Shown: positions 1-10,106 of the stretch, one piece after another | Layout: each line of letters opens with the position of its first letter | Position numbering within the stretch: the stretch's first letter is position 1 | DNA from: UBA7396 sp034676185 | GTDB lineage: Bacteria; Patescibacteriota; Gracilibacteria; BD1-5; UBA6164 | DNA length: 64,000 nucleotides | Assembly (NCBI GenBank): GCA_034676185.1 | Contig: JAUCCN010000001.1 | Location: 1 to 64,000, forward strand | Direction: 5' to 3' | Translations under genes and position numbers: made by a program | The notes under the pieces: model-generated | Databases searched by the model: none | Told to the model about the DNA's origin: nothing | What the model saw: only the letters and a program-made list of their open reading frames with translations

Positions 1-324
1 AGAAACTTGAAAATATGGTTCTTTTTGAGTTTGTCAGTTTGATATTTTCAAAATAATTCCGTTTCTTTGCGTAACAAGTGCTGTATTTTTATCTAAAAAT
101 GTAAGCCCCCAAGGCGTATCAAGTCAGTCAATCCAAGTTTGGGTTTGGAGATTTTGGATATTGAGTTCTGGTGTTTGTGGTATTGGAGATTCTGTTTCTG
201 GTTGAATTTCAGGTATTTCAATAGAAGTTGGTTCTTTGGTAGGAATTTCTTGAGTAGTATTTGGTTCAATCTGTGCTGATTGGCACGAGGTAAGAAAGAA
301 AAGAAGTATCAGGATATTTTTCAT
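1..324 (-). CDS. PQQ-dependent sugar dehydrogenase-like lipoprotein (partial, N-terminal part)
   Basis: The first 108 codons are present and the gene runs off the window start. The N-terminus is a lipoprotein signal peptide (MKNILILLFFLTSC, lipobox LTSC, lipidated Cys at about residue 14). A Pro/Thr/Glu-rich linker follows, then GLDTPWGLTFLDKNTALVTQ and RNGIILKISNG. This is the opening blade signature of soluble glucose/sorbosone dehydrogenases (a TPWGL-F-L core followed by an ALVT-R core). The G before LDTPW is a TGA codon, so under the standard code the gene would appear to end there. Family knowledge suggests a membrane-anchored, periplasm-side beta-propeller oxidoreductase. The substrate cannot be told because the active-site blades lie outside the window. 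Confidence 0.75.
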
Positions 325-458
325 AATATTTTTGGTTATATATTAGAAAGTTTATTATATCATTTTTTGAGGGGATGTGAAGTGATTTTTAAAAATTAAC
401 TTTTCTTTTTATATATATGTGCTATATTATGGGGGTTTAATTTTTAATGTAGGATTTT

Positions 459-3400
459 ATGCTTAAATATAAAATAAATAAAACCATTAACTTATGAATT
501 GTAGAGGATTATAATAATATAAATAACAAATATTGAGAATACACTATTTTTTGATTAAAAATATCTCTTGAAAATATAGAAAATAAAAATATTTCTAAAG
601 AAAAAATATCTGAAATAATTGAAATATTTAATAAAATTGATTCTAATTTTTGAAATATTTTAAAATATGAAAAATTTTTTAAACCAAAGTTTGAGTCGTC
701 TTTTTATTATTCTGAAAGAAAAAAATTAGCTCAAGTAAGAGTTTCAGAAGAAGTTGTGAATGATAAAATTTATCAAAAGTATGAAGAAATATATAAAAAT
801 TTCCAAAAAAATATTTATTTTCTAAAAAAACACTCTGAAAGAGCTTTGGAAGATTTAGAAAAATTAAGCAATATTTTAAAAACTATTAGATATTTAAAGT
901 ATGATTTAGAAAAACTTTTAATTTTTTTCAATAATTTTATATATCAATGAAAAAATAGTAAAAAAATTGAAATTTTGAAAAATATAAAATGAGAAATAAA
1001 AAATATTGAAAATTTTTCACATAACTTTTTATCTTACTACTCAAAGAAATCATGAAAATGAGAAGAAATTTTTAAAATTGCTTTAAATCCAGCAATTTTA
1101 AATACTAATACAGAAATAAATAAAGATTTTATTTCTCCAGATATTGAAACACTAGAAAAAGAAGTGAAGGAGCTAGAAGAAAAAAATAATAAAAATAGGA
1201 AAACAAAGGAAGAGTTTTTATGAGATATAGATTCATATATGAATTATATTTTGTATGAAAAATGATTTTTTGATAAAAGAAAAAATGAATCTTGGTACGA
1301 ACATTGTAAAAAAACTTATAATGAAATATCTGAAATTAGAAAAAAGCTATATAATAAAGAATTAAATTTTAATAACTTACCTTTTTCAACTCAATATATT
1401 TGTGATTTTCTGAATAAAAACCCTATAGAATTCTCTGAAGAAATCTATTTTGATAAATCTATAAAACAAGAATTATTAAAACAAAATTTAGAAATAGAAA
1501 ATGATAAAAAATATAAAACAAAAAATACAATAAAATGAATAGATTTAAAAAACTATAATTTTGTTCAAATAAATACATTAAAATATCAATTACTTTGGGA
1601 AAAAATTGAACTAAAAAAACAAAATAAAGACTTTCAAAAACTTTCAAAGTATATAACTATTCTAAAATGAGAAATAAATAATAAATTAAAGAAATGAGAA
1701 TATTGAAAATTTGTAAAAATTTGATGACATAAAGCAAAAACTGCTCAAGATTATTCACAAAAACTTACTGAACTTGTAAATAAGCAAAATTTTGATAAAG
1801 AGTTAAAAGCTTACTCTCATTTTTGATATATTATAAGATGAAATAATAGAGTATTTCTATATTTATTAGAAAAAGATAAAAATACTTGATTTAACTATAA
1901 AAAAGCAAAAGAAGAAATAGAAAAGTATAAAGACGAAAAAAGTGATTTCACAGCTCATATTTTTCAATCTCTAACACTAAAATGACTTACTAAATTAGCT
2001 TTTATAAAACAAGCTTTTTGAGAAGTATCTTATAATTTGATAAATATTTTTAAACAAAAAAGCTATGCTGAAAAAAGAAATTGAAAAAATAATGATACAT
2101 ATAAACAAAATCTTAAAGAATATATTCAATTTCTTATTGATTGCATTAAATCAGAAAAATGAAAAGAGCTTTTTGATTATATTAAAGCAAGTAATTTTAA
2201 AAAAGTTGAAGACTATAAAACTTTATCAGAGTTTGAAAAAGATTTATTAAAATATGCTTATAAAATAGAAAGGATATACATTGATATAAAAAAAATTAGC
2301 CAAGAAAAAATATACGAACTTGATATAGTAAACAGAAGATTTGAAAAAGAAGGACAATATAAAGATGAAAAGCCTGAATTAAAAAGACAAAGTGATATTA
2401 GTATTTTTTCAGACTTTTTGAGTAATATTTCTGATGAAAATAATTATGAAAATTTAAGACTTCTTCCAGAAATAAAATGTTATCTTAATTCAAGCATCAA
2501 AGAAGAATCTCAAGAAGATAGAAATAAAAGAAAATTATTGAAATTAGAAAATAAAAAAAATTATACTTGATATGATATTTTTCAATGACAAAGATTTTAT
2601 AGAAATAAACTTAAAGTTTCATTTTTATTTGAATATAATCTACTGGAAATACATAAAAATTTTGAATATGAAAAGGAAAATTATTTAAAAAATACTATAA
2701 TTCCAAACTCTAAAAAGGGAGATTTTAATATATTTTGAATTGATATATGAGAAAATGAATTTGCAACACTTTGAATCTATGATAAAAATTTAGTTCCTCA
2801 AGATATTGTTGTAAATTGAAAAAAAGAAAAAATAGTTGATTTAACAAACTTGAAAGTTGAAAATTGATGTATTATAAAAAAAGATTTAAGAAATAGTGAA
2901 AAATATGACTTTTTTAAAAAGTTTTACGAACAACTTGTTAGATATCAAATATATTTAAAAGATATTCTTAATGAAATTTGAAATATTGAGATTAAAGAAA
3001 GAAAAGAGTATTGAGAGCTAAGCAAAATAATAACTTGAATAACTAAAAAATATATATGAGAAGATAAATTTGATAATACTCTTATTAAAAAGTTTTTTTG
3101 AGATTTTAGTTGATTATCAAAATTTTTATTTGATTTTATTAAAAATAAAGTTGAAAAAGAGATAAAGTTTGAAAACTCTGATAAAAATTACCAAGAAATT
3201 TTTAAACAATTAGAAATGATGAAAGCAATAAATTTTAAAGATGCTTTTTGAGCTAATTTTGTTTGAGTTATAAAAGAGTTATTTAGAAAATATCCAAATT
3301 CAATAATTGTTTTTGAAAACTTATGGGATAATAAAAAGTATGATTTTACACATATTATAAGCCAAGAGCAATTTAACAAACTTTCAAGTAAAGAAGCTAA

Positions 3401-3896
3401 TACAATAAAATCATTTTGAGCCTATACTTGAAATTATATTTTTCAAAGTATTTTTACAGCTTTTAGTAAAATAAATGAGAACTGAATTATCAAACAATAT
3501 GTTTATTTTGATAAAAATATTACTAATTCTTTAAAATCTCAAAATAAAATTTATTGATATAATTGAAATATATTTTGGGTAGATGAATATTGCACTAGTA
3601 AATCTTGTCCCGTTTGCAATGAGTTGCTAGTAAAAAAAGAAAATTGAAATGTAAAAGATTTAGAGTCAAATAAACTTTATTGACACTGAAAATGAGAAAT
3701 TTGGGAACATAATATGCATCATTGTGATAATCCTAAAAATTGTCCAGATATTGAAAACCATATTTCAAAGGATAATAAAGCAAAATGTGATTACCATATG
3801 AAAAATAATCATTATTGATTTTCTTTCATAAAATCTTGAGACGATCTCGCAACCTACAATATTGCAAAAAAATGATTAGAATTTTTAACAAAATAA
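459..3896 (+). CDS. Divergent Cas12a-like (type V) RNA-guided nuclease, 1145 aa
   Basis: This is one continuous reading frame with TGA as Gly. The C-terminal half carries a full RuvC nuclease: FGIDIGENEFATL with Asp at about residue 762 (RuvC-I), IIVFENL with Glu at about 953 (RuvC-II), and SGDDLATYNIAKKG with Asp at about 1128-1129 (RuvC-III). CTSKSCPVC and later Cys/His pairs form a zinc-ribbon-like insert before RuvC-III. The stretch GNIFWVDEYCTSKSCPVC parallels the GIIFYTDASYTSTTCPNC region of the canonical Cas12a in this window, and FYRNKLKVSF parallels the segment before its RuvC-I. The N-terminus lacks the usual NLYELSKTLRFEL signature and is rich in coiled coil. The RuvC-I to RuvC-II spacing is about 190 residues against about 93 in that Cas12a. 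No cas1, cas2, cas4 or CRISPR array lies beside it; the next gene encodes a NYN-domain protein. It is probably an active DNase of a Cas12a-related branch. Its guide source and exact subtype are unknown. Confidence 0.75.
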
Positions 3897-3917
3897 CTTA
3901 CATATATGTAAGTTATT
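3892..3917. terminator. Perfect 26-bp palindrome over the stop of the Cas12a-like gene
   Basis: AATAACTTACATA and its exact reverse complement form a 26-bp perfect palindrome that includes the TAA stop of the upstream gene. As RNA it would fold into an all-AU/GU hairpin, so it may be a weak terminator or stability element. As DNA it could be an operator for the following NYN gene. The sequence cannot separate these. Confidence 0.45.
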
Positions 3918-3981
3918 TAAGTTTGTTTATTTTCAAAAAACACATACTATTCCTTACAACTTATTTTTTACTTTCTCATAT

Positions 3982-4485
3982 ATGCAAAACAACATAGCTT
4001 TCATAGACTGACAAAATCTTCACTTATGAACTACTTCTGAAAATTGGAAAATAGATTTTAAAAAATTTAGAATCTATTTAAAAGATAAATTCAAAGTAAA
4101 CGAAGCTTATATATTTTTATGATTTGTTGATGATGAAAATCAAAGAATGTATAGAAAAATTCAAAAAGCCTGATTTATGCTAGAATTTAGAGAACATAAC
4201 ACAAATATGAAATGAGTAAAAAAGTGAAATGTTGATGTAGATATAGTTTTTGAAGTTATGTATAGACTTTTAGAAGAAAATGATTTTGATAAAATAGTTT
4301 TAGTTACTGGAGATGGAGACTATATAAAACTAGTAAATTATTTAATAGAAAAAGAAAAACTTGAGAAAATTTTATTTCCAAATACTAAGTATTCCAGTTT
4401 ATATAAAAAACCTATTTTTAGAAAACTTTGAGTCAATTTAAGTCTAGCTGAAATGAGAAAAAAGATTGAATATATAAAGAAATAA
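3982..4485 (+). CDS. NYN-domain (LabA/DUF88-like) putative ribonuclease
   Basis: The protein is 167 aa. It starts MQNNIAFIDGQNLHLG, the first acidic motif of NYN/PIN-like nucleases. GNVDVDIVFEVMYRL follows at about residue 80, then VLVTGDGDYIKLV at about 110, which holds the conserved acidic residues of the metal site. The Gly of FIDGQN is TGA. NYN proteins are PIN-fold enzymes, often single-stranded RNA or tRNA nucleases. The gene lies 85 bp downstream of the divergent Cas12a-like gene on the same strand, and no other gene intervenes. I infer that the two may form a functional pair, for example processing guide RNA or acting as an abortive effector. That link rests on adjacency only. Confidence 0.8.
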
Positions 4486-4490
4486 ACAAA

Positions 4491-4539
4491 AAAAGGAACT
4501 GCCCTTAGGTATTGCTCCGTTTGGTAAAGTTTCCTTTGT
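4491..4539. other. Imperfect hairpin after the NYN gene
   Basis: AAAGGAACT and AGTTTCCTTT pair across about 28 nt of sequence that is GC-rich for this genome. It starts six bases after the NYN stop. No U-run follows, so a plain intrinsic terminator is not clear. It may be a terminator-like or processing hairpin. No similarity to the CRISPR repeat was seen. Confidence 0.4.
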
Positions 4540-4624
4540 CGTGAACAAGTATAATATATCAGATTTTTAAAATTTTGCAAATTTTTATCATATTTTGAAT
4601 AATTTTGATGGGAAAATTCTCTAA

Positions 4625-4674
4625 ACAAACAAAAAACCTCCTTTGGACCACATTCTTGAACAAGTGTAGGAGGT
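4625..4674 (-). terminator. Intrinsic terminator of the toxin-antitoxin operon
   Basis: Read on the minus strand, AATACCTCC pairs with GGAGGTTTTTTG, with an inner AC-CTTG/CAAG-type stem. The T-run lies directly after the stem. It sits about 50 bp downstream of the toxin stop and suits the end of that operon. Confidence 0.65.
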
Positions 4675-4722
4675 ATTTACAATAAACATTATATTAAAAT
4701 ATACATAAAAAGTCAAAAAAAT

Positions 4723-5070
4723 TTACTCCACTATCTCAAACTTTCAACTTTCCAAATCATCAAAAATATTATCTAATTTACTTTCTAAATCCCCCAAAGA
4801 GTCCTTAGAAATATTCCATCCATCTTTTGTTTCTTTTTTCACTATATAAAATGGTAAATAATTTCCATTTTTTTCTTGAAATAAAACAAGAAGTCTGATT
4901 TTTTTAGAAAGCAAATATCATTTTAAAACTTTTCTTTGCTTGATATATCAAATTTCAATAAAATTGTTATTTCAAAATTTATGCTTTAAAATTTCAGTTT
5001 TTATATTCTCTATTCAAACAGATTTAATTTTTGATAACAATTTTTTAAAAGTATGAGTTATTAAAATCAT
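4723..5070 (-). CDS. Putative RelE/ParE-superfamily toxin
   Basis: The protein is 115 aa and overlaps the end of the antitoxin gene by 10 bp, the usual arrangement of a translationally coupled pair. It begins MILITHTFKKLLSKIKS. The basic central stretch KQRKVLKGYLLSKKIRLLVL and the strand-rich end NGNYLPFYIVKKETKDGW resemble the compact RelE/ParE toxin fold, which acts as an mRNA interferase or gyrase poison. The family assignment rests on size, basic character, gene order and the partner rather than a catalytic motif I can name. Codons 2-8 carry the stretch that partly matches the orphan guide at 29332. Confidence 0.55.
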
Positions 5071-5303
5071 AATTTATCCAGTTTATCAGATATTTTTTCA
5101 AGTTTTTTATTAATTTGTGGATTTTTTATAGCTTCATCAAAAATACTTTCTTCAATTTCAAATTTTACGATATCAGGATTTTTTGCAAATTGATCCATAA
5201 AATATCTAATTAAAGCACTTCCGTCTAATCCTTTTGCTTTTGAACTTGCTAAAAAAGATTTTTTCACTTTTTCATCAACTCTTATTGAAAATGTTGTATT
5301 CAT
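5061..5303 (-). CDS. RelB/DinJ-like antitoxin
   Basis: The protein is 80 aa and starts MNTTFSIRVDEKVKKSFLAS, a typical ribbon-helix-helix opening (strand, then helix) of RelB/DinJ antitoxins. The acidic C-terminal half (KFEIEESIFDEAI and later) would wrap the toxin. I chose the start at 5303 over an in-frame upstream ATG because the ribbon-helix-helix fold begins here and the operator palindrome lies just upstream. With TGA as Gly the gene ends at TAA 5061-5063 (DKLGF), overlapping the toxin start. It probably represses its own operon with the toxin. Confidence 0.75.
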
Positions 5304-5308
5304 AAATA

Positions 5309-5329
5309 TTGTATTACAATGTAATACAA
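5309..5329. promoter_or_regulatory. Palindromic operator of the toxin-antitoxin operon
   Basis: TTGTATTACA-A-TGTAATACAA is a 21-bp inverted repeat with a single central base, five bases upstream of the antitoxin start codon. A ribbon-helix-helix antitoxin would be expected to bind such a site for autorepression. Confidence 0.65.
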
Positions 5330-5360
5330 ATATATTAACTATTTTCAAAAAAAATCAAGT

Positions 5361-5390
5361 AAAAATACTCATTTTATGAGTATTTTTTTT
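5361..5390. terminator. Short hairpin with T-run between the TA operon and the structured RNA
   Basis: AAAAATACTCA and TGAGTATTTTT pair around a 4-base loop, followed on the plus strand by more T. No plus-strand gene ends just before it, so it may insulate the divergent TA operon and the downstream RNA promoter from read-through. Confidence 0.45.
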
Positions 5391-5429
5391 AAAATTTGAA
5401 TTTCCTATAAAAAAATATAAAATACAAAA

Positions 5430-5576
5430 GCTAAAATAAATCATAAACTGTAAAAATCATTATAGTTTAACAAAGTGAATGAAGGGCAACTTAGTTGCTC
5501 CCCTTCTTTGTTTTGTTAAACTTGAAGATGATTTATTTTAGCGAATATCAGAGTGTACTAAGTTGCCCTTTTTTAT
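5430..5576 (+). ncRNA. Candidate structured small RNA with two alternative folds
   Basis: A promoter-like TTGAAT (5396) and TAAAAT (5418), spaced 16 bp, place a start near 5430. There a perfect 15-bp stem begins (5430-5444 pairing with 5528-5542). Inside it AGTTTAAC pairs with GTTAAACT and GAAGGG with CCCTTC, making a long rod. The segment 5484-5495 is also perfectly complementary to 5557-5568, which is followed by a run of six T. Formation of that terminator stem would break the rod. No reading frame of note spans it. The mod gene follows. It could be a free small RNA or a leader that controls restriction-modification expression. I do not recognise the family. Confidence 0.5.
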
Positions 5577-5621
5577 TTGCTAAAATAAATATTATCTTTA
5601 AGTTTTTTATGAAACTTTTTT

Positions 5622-5651
5622 AGCACCTACTTTATTTAGTAAGTGCTTTTT
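5622..5651 (+). terminator. Terminator-like hairpin directly in front of mod
   Basis: AGCACCTACT and AGTAAGTGCT form a nearly perfect stem followed by TTTTTAT. It ends only two bases before the mod ATG, so it occupies the place of a ribosome binding site. It may terminate transcripts from upstream, or act as an attenuator or RBS-masking hairpin for mod. Confidence 0.5.
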
Positions 5652-5653
5652 AT

Positions 5654-7474
5654 ATGCAAGAATTATTTCAGATAAAACAACAAACTCTCCTAGAACTAAA
5701 AAATCTAGTAGAAAACATAAAGTTCTGAAAAGATCCAAAAGAACTTTTACAACAAATAAAAAATCTAGAAACAGAACTCAAAAGAGTCAAAAAATCCAAA
5801 AGATACTGACTTATTTTTGAAGAAAAACCAGAAGAATTTGACGAAAATTCAAAAAATGCCCTTCCTTTACTCAAAGAAGTCAAAAAATTTTCTATCAATA
5901 ACCAAGAAAATTCACCAACAAATCTTATCATTGAATGAGATAATTATCATTCACTTTCTTGTTTACAATACACTCATAAATGAAAAATTGATGTGATTTA
6001 TATTGATCCACCTTACAATACTGGAAAAGATTTTATTTATAACGATAACTATATTGATAAAGAAGATTCTTTTAGACATAGCAAATGGTTAAGTTTTATG
6101 AAAAAAAGACTTGATTTAGCAAAAGATTTACTATCAGAAAAGTGAATTATTTTTATAAGTATTGATGATAATGAATTTGCACAATTAAAATTACTTTGTG
6201 ATGAAATTTTTTGAGAGGAAAATTTAAAATCAAGTTTTTGTTGGATTATGAGTACAAAAGAAATAGATAATATTGAAGAAAATGAAGAAATACCAACTTT
6301 GTGAGCAAATCTTTGAGATAAAAAACATAGTCACGAATATATTTTTTGTTATGGAAAAGAAAAAGCAAAATTCAACCTTATTTGAAACTCTTGATATATT
6401 GAAAGTAGAATTACAAAAAATTGAAACAATATTTCCATATTAGAATTAAAAAAATGAATTAAATGTGAAAAAAATATTACAGAAACATTTCATTGAATTA
6501 TTTGATGAAAAAGTGAACCAATAGAAATTTTAAATACAGAATGAATGATTATTGAAAATTGAATTTTAAAAAATAATGTTACCATAAAATCTTGTTTTGC
6601 AAATCCAAATTATATAAGAGCTTTCTTTAAAGGAGAAAAAGTAATAGATAATAAATGACAAGAAATAATTGAAGTATATTTAAAAAATACTTGACTACCT
6701 TATACAAAAAAAGAGAAATTATGAGATATTCCAACAAGTGTATTATCATGATTTTGAGATACTTCAAAATGGTGAAATTATCTAAAAGAGATTTTATGAA
6801 AAAAAGAGTTTGATTATCCAAAACCGTTCCCTTTAATACAAAAACTATTGTCTTTTTCATCAAACAAATCCTCAACAGTCCTCGACTTCTTCGCCTGATC
6901 GTGAACGACCTGACATGCCGTTTTAGAACTCAATCGCGAAGACTGATGAAATAGACAATTCATACTTTGCTCAAACAAAGAAAATACAAAAGAAAATCCT
7001 GAAAAAAATATTTGTCTCAATATCACCTACGAAAGAAATAAAAGAATTATTCAAGGTTATACAAACAGTAAATGAGAAAAAGTTCCCTGACTTTGATGAA
7101 ATCTAAAATACTACCAAACCGATTTTATAAAAATAGAAAAATCAAGAGAAAATCTCAAAACAAAATTCAAAAATAATTGTAATGATTTACTTTGTATCAA
7201 AGAAAATACATTTACTCAAGTAAAATTATCCAAAGAAATTCCTTGAATTTTTATGTATAAAAATGCTTCCAGTTATACCATAATCGCATACGAACACATA
7301 TTTTTAGATGAAATAAAAGATCTTTGTAAAATCCTAGATAAAAAAATAAATCTCTATCTTTTTTCCCTTTCATCTCATTTTGAGGAAGATTTTGAAGATA
7401 TAAAAGACAAAGTAGAACTCAAAAGTATTCCAGAAACTATTCTGGAAGTTTACAAAAAAATATTTAATTTTTAA
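5654..7474 (+). CDS. mod: Type III restriction-modification DNA methyltransferase (Mod)
   Basis: The protein is 606 aa. VIYIDPPYNTG at about residue 115 is the catalytic DPPY motif of adenine-N6 methyltransferases. LDFFAGSGTTGHAVLELN at about residue 412 is the FxGxG SAM-binding motif. DPPY preceding FxGxG is the beta-class order used by type III Mod subunits. The N-terminal region (SKRYGLIFEEKPEEF, then LIIEGDNYHSL) is also typical. Several motif glycines are TGA, including three in FAGSGTTG, which is strong evidence for the recoding. Res follows after 10 bp. Mod sets target specificity and works with Res as a complex. The start lies right after a terminator-like hairpin, with no visible Shine-Dalgarno. 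Confidence 0.93.
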
Positions 7475-7484
7475 TCTCAAAAAT

Positions 7485-10022
7485 ATGCTCATATTAAAAC
7501 ATTATCAAACAGAAAAAGTAAAAGAATTAAAATTTAATTTTCTTAAACTTTTAAACAATAAAAAAGCTTCAAGTATCGTTTTTGAAGCTCCAACTTGAAG
7601 CGGAAAAACCATTATGATGCAAGAATTTTTAAAACAAATATCTCAAATACAAAAACCTAAAAAACTTGCTTTTATTTGGATAAGTGTCAATGATTTATCA
7701 CACCAATCAAAAGAAAGTTTTGAAAAAAATCTTGAATGAAGCAAACTTATTTTCTCTCAATTATCAGATATCAAAGAAAAAAGTCTCAGAGAAAATGAGA
7801 TACTTTTTATCAACTGGGAAAAAATCAAAGCAAAAGATAATGCAACTTGAGAATGGAAAGTTCTGGCGATGAAAGATAATGAAAAAGATGAAAATATTCC
7901 TACATTTATGGAAAATACGAGAAATAATGGAATAGATCTCGTTCTCATCGTTGATGAATCTCACAAACAACTCAATACTTCAAAAGCTCAAGAAATCATA
8001 AATAATTATTTTCAACCAATTATACAAATAGAGGTTTCTGCAACTCCAGATAGTGAAAATTATGATACAAAAATCAGTGTAGATATAAATGATGTGATAG
8101 AATCAGGAATAATTAAAAAAGAAGTGCTCGTAAATGAAAATATTGATTTGAATTTTGATGAAAAAATATGAACTGATAGTCTTATCATCAAAAAAGCAAT
8201 TGAAAAACAAAAAGAACTAGAAAAATATTATTTGGAAGCAAACACTACTATAAAACCTCTGCTTCTGATTCAACTCCCTTCAGAAGCACAAAAAACCTCT
8301 GATTTAGATAGAACAAAAATAGAAAGAGTAAAACAAATTTTAAAAGAAAATTATAATATTACTATTGAAAATCAAAAACTTGCAATTTGGCTTTCAGAAG
8401 ACAAAACAAATAAAGATTTGATTGATATAAATAATTCTCCTGTAGAAGTTTTGCTTTTTAAACAAGCAATTGCAACTGGTTGGGATTGTCCAAGAGCTCA
8501 AATACTTGTGATGTTTAGAGAAATTTGAAGCATAATTTTTGAAATACAAACCGTTTGAAGAATTTTAAGAATGCCCGAACAAAAACATTATGAAAACGAA
8601 ATTTTAAATAAAGCTTATGTATATACTGATATTGAAAAAAATAGTATTTTAGTGCTCTCTAGTGCGAAAAATATGATCAAAAATCTTATTTGAGTGAGAA
8701 AAATGAATCTCTATAAACCATTTTTTCTTCCTTCAAATTTTGCTTCCAGATGAGATTATAATGATATTTGAAGCGATTTTTATGAAATGTTGTTTCAATA
8801 TTTTATAGAAAATATTTTAGGTGGAAATTATAAAAAAACTCTCAATTTTTTAGAAATTGAAGAAAATAAAAAATTATTTGAAAAAATTATCAATATACAC
8901 GATTTAGAAGTGCAAAGCAATATTATTAAAGATGGAAAAATTTGGGTAGATATTGATGTACATACTTGAGAAGAACTTATTTTAAGCGATACTTTTTTGC
9001 AAACCAGACAAGAAGATGAACTGATAGAATTACAATTTGATAATTTTTGTAGACTCAATGTTTGACCTCAGTTTTGAAATGTTGCCAGATCATACAAAAT
9101 TATCAAAGAATCTCTTTTTTTGCTTTTTGAAAAATACATTTTGTGAGAAGATTTTTCAAGAATAGATATACAAAAACTGATTCTCAAAAATAAAGATACA
9201 TTTATAGAATACTTAAACGAAATCAAAAAAGTTTATCAACCAATAAGAAAAGAATCAGTAGAAATAAAATTACAAGAAAGATTTAAAAATAAAACTTGGG
9301 AAATTCCAACAAGTATTTGATTTTCTTGAGAAAATATAGAAGAAATTGTTGGGAAAAAATATATGTATACTCCTGCTTATATTTCTCTTGATTCTGATAT
9401 TGAAAGGGATTTTATAGAATATTTAGACTCGGAAGAAGAAGTCTTATTTTGGTACAAAAACTGAGTAAAACTTGATATTTATTTTGGTATAAAGTACGAA
9501 ATTCTATGAGAAACAAAAATGTTTTATCCTGATTTTATCGTATATTTTAAGTCATGAATTATTGGAATTTTTGATACAAAAGATGGAAATACTCTTACTA
9601 GTCCAGAAACTTTACAAAAAGCAAAAGCTTTGGAAGAGTATTGTATCAAAATAAAAAATATCAAGATTATTCCTGGAATTATCAAAAGAATTTGAAGTGG
9701 AAGTGAAAAATACTTTATGATACACAAAAAATGAAATTTTGATTTTTGAAATACTTCTGCTTTTCAAGTTTATAATGATAGTTTTATAAAAAGTTATGAT
9801 TTCAGCGAGCAAGAAAATATTTCTCCAGAATACAAAAAAGAACTTGAAGAAAAAATTATTTTCCTTGAAAATGAATTAGAAAAAAAGGAAAGTGAATATA
9901 AAAATTTTGTACTAGAACAAGCAAATTATGATACGATTGATAATGAAAATATGATTGAAAAAATGAAAGAATTAGAGGGGTTGAAAAGAAGGATTGGAGA
10001 GTTGAGGAATGAAATTGGGTAA
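7485..10022 (+). CDS. res: Type III restriction endonuclease subunit (Res)
   Basis: The protein is 845 aa. The superfamily 2 helicase motifs are in order: VFEAPTGSGKT (Walker A, about residue 35), LIVDESH (DEAH-like box), VSATPDS (motif III), TGWDCPRAQILV, and IFEIQTVGRILRMPE (motif VI). Near the C-terminus, KMFYPDFIVYF followed by GIFDTKDG fits the PD-(D/E)xK nuclease site of Res subunits. A charged coiled coil closes the protein. It uses ATP to translocate and cuts DNA when complexed with Mod. All motifs are intact once TGA is read as Gly, so the pair appears functional. The next feature is the cas12a promoter region. Confidence 0.93.
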
Positions 10023-10072
10023 AAAATACATTTTACTTTCCTATATAAATAGTTTATACTTACAACACTTTA

Positions 10073-10100
10073 TTGCTTTTTAAAAATATTTTTATATAAT
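10073..10100 (+). promoter_or_regulatory. Promoter upstream of cas12a
   Basis: TTGCTT (10073-10078), 16 bp, then TATAAT (10095-10100). The predicted start near 10107 coincides with the first base of the long hairpin at 10107-10218. Confidence 0.6.
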
Positions 10101-10106
10101 CCTTTT

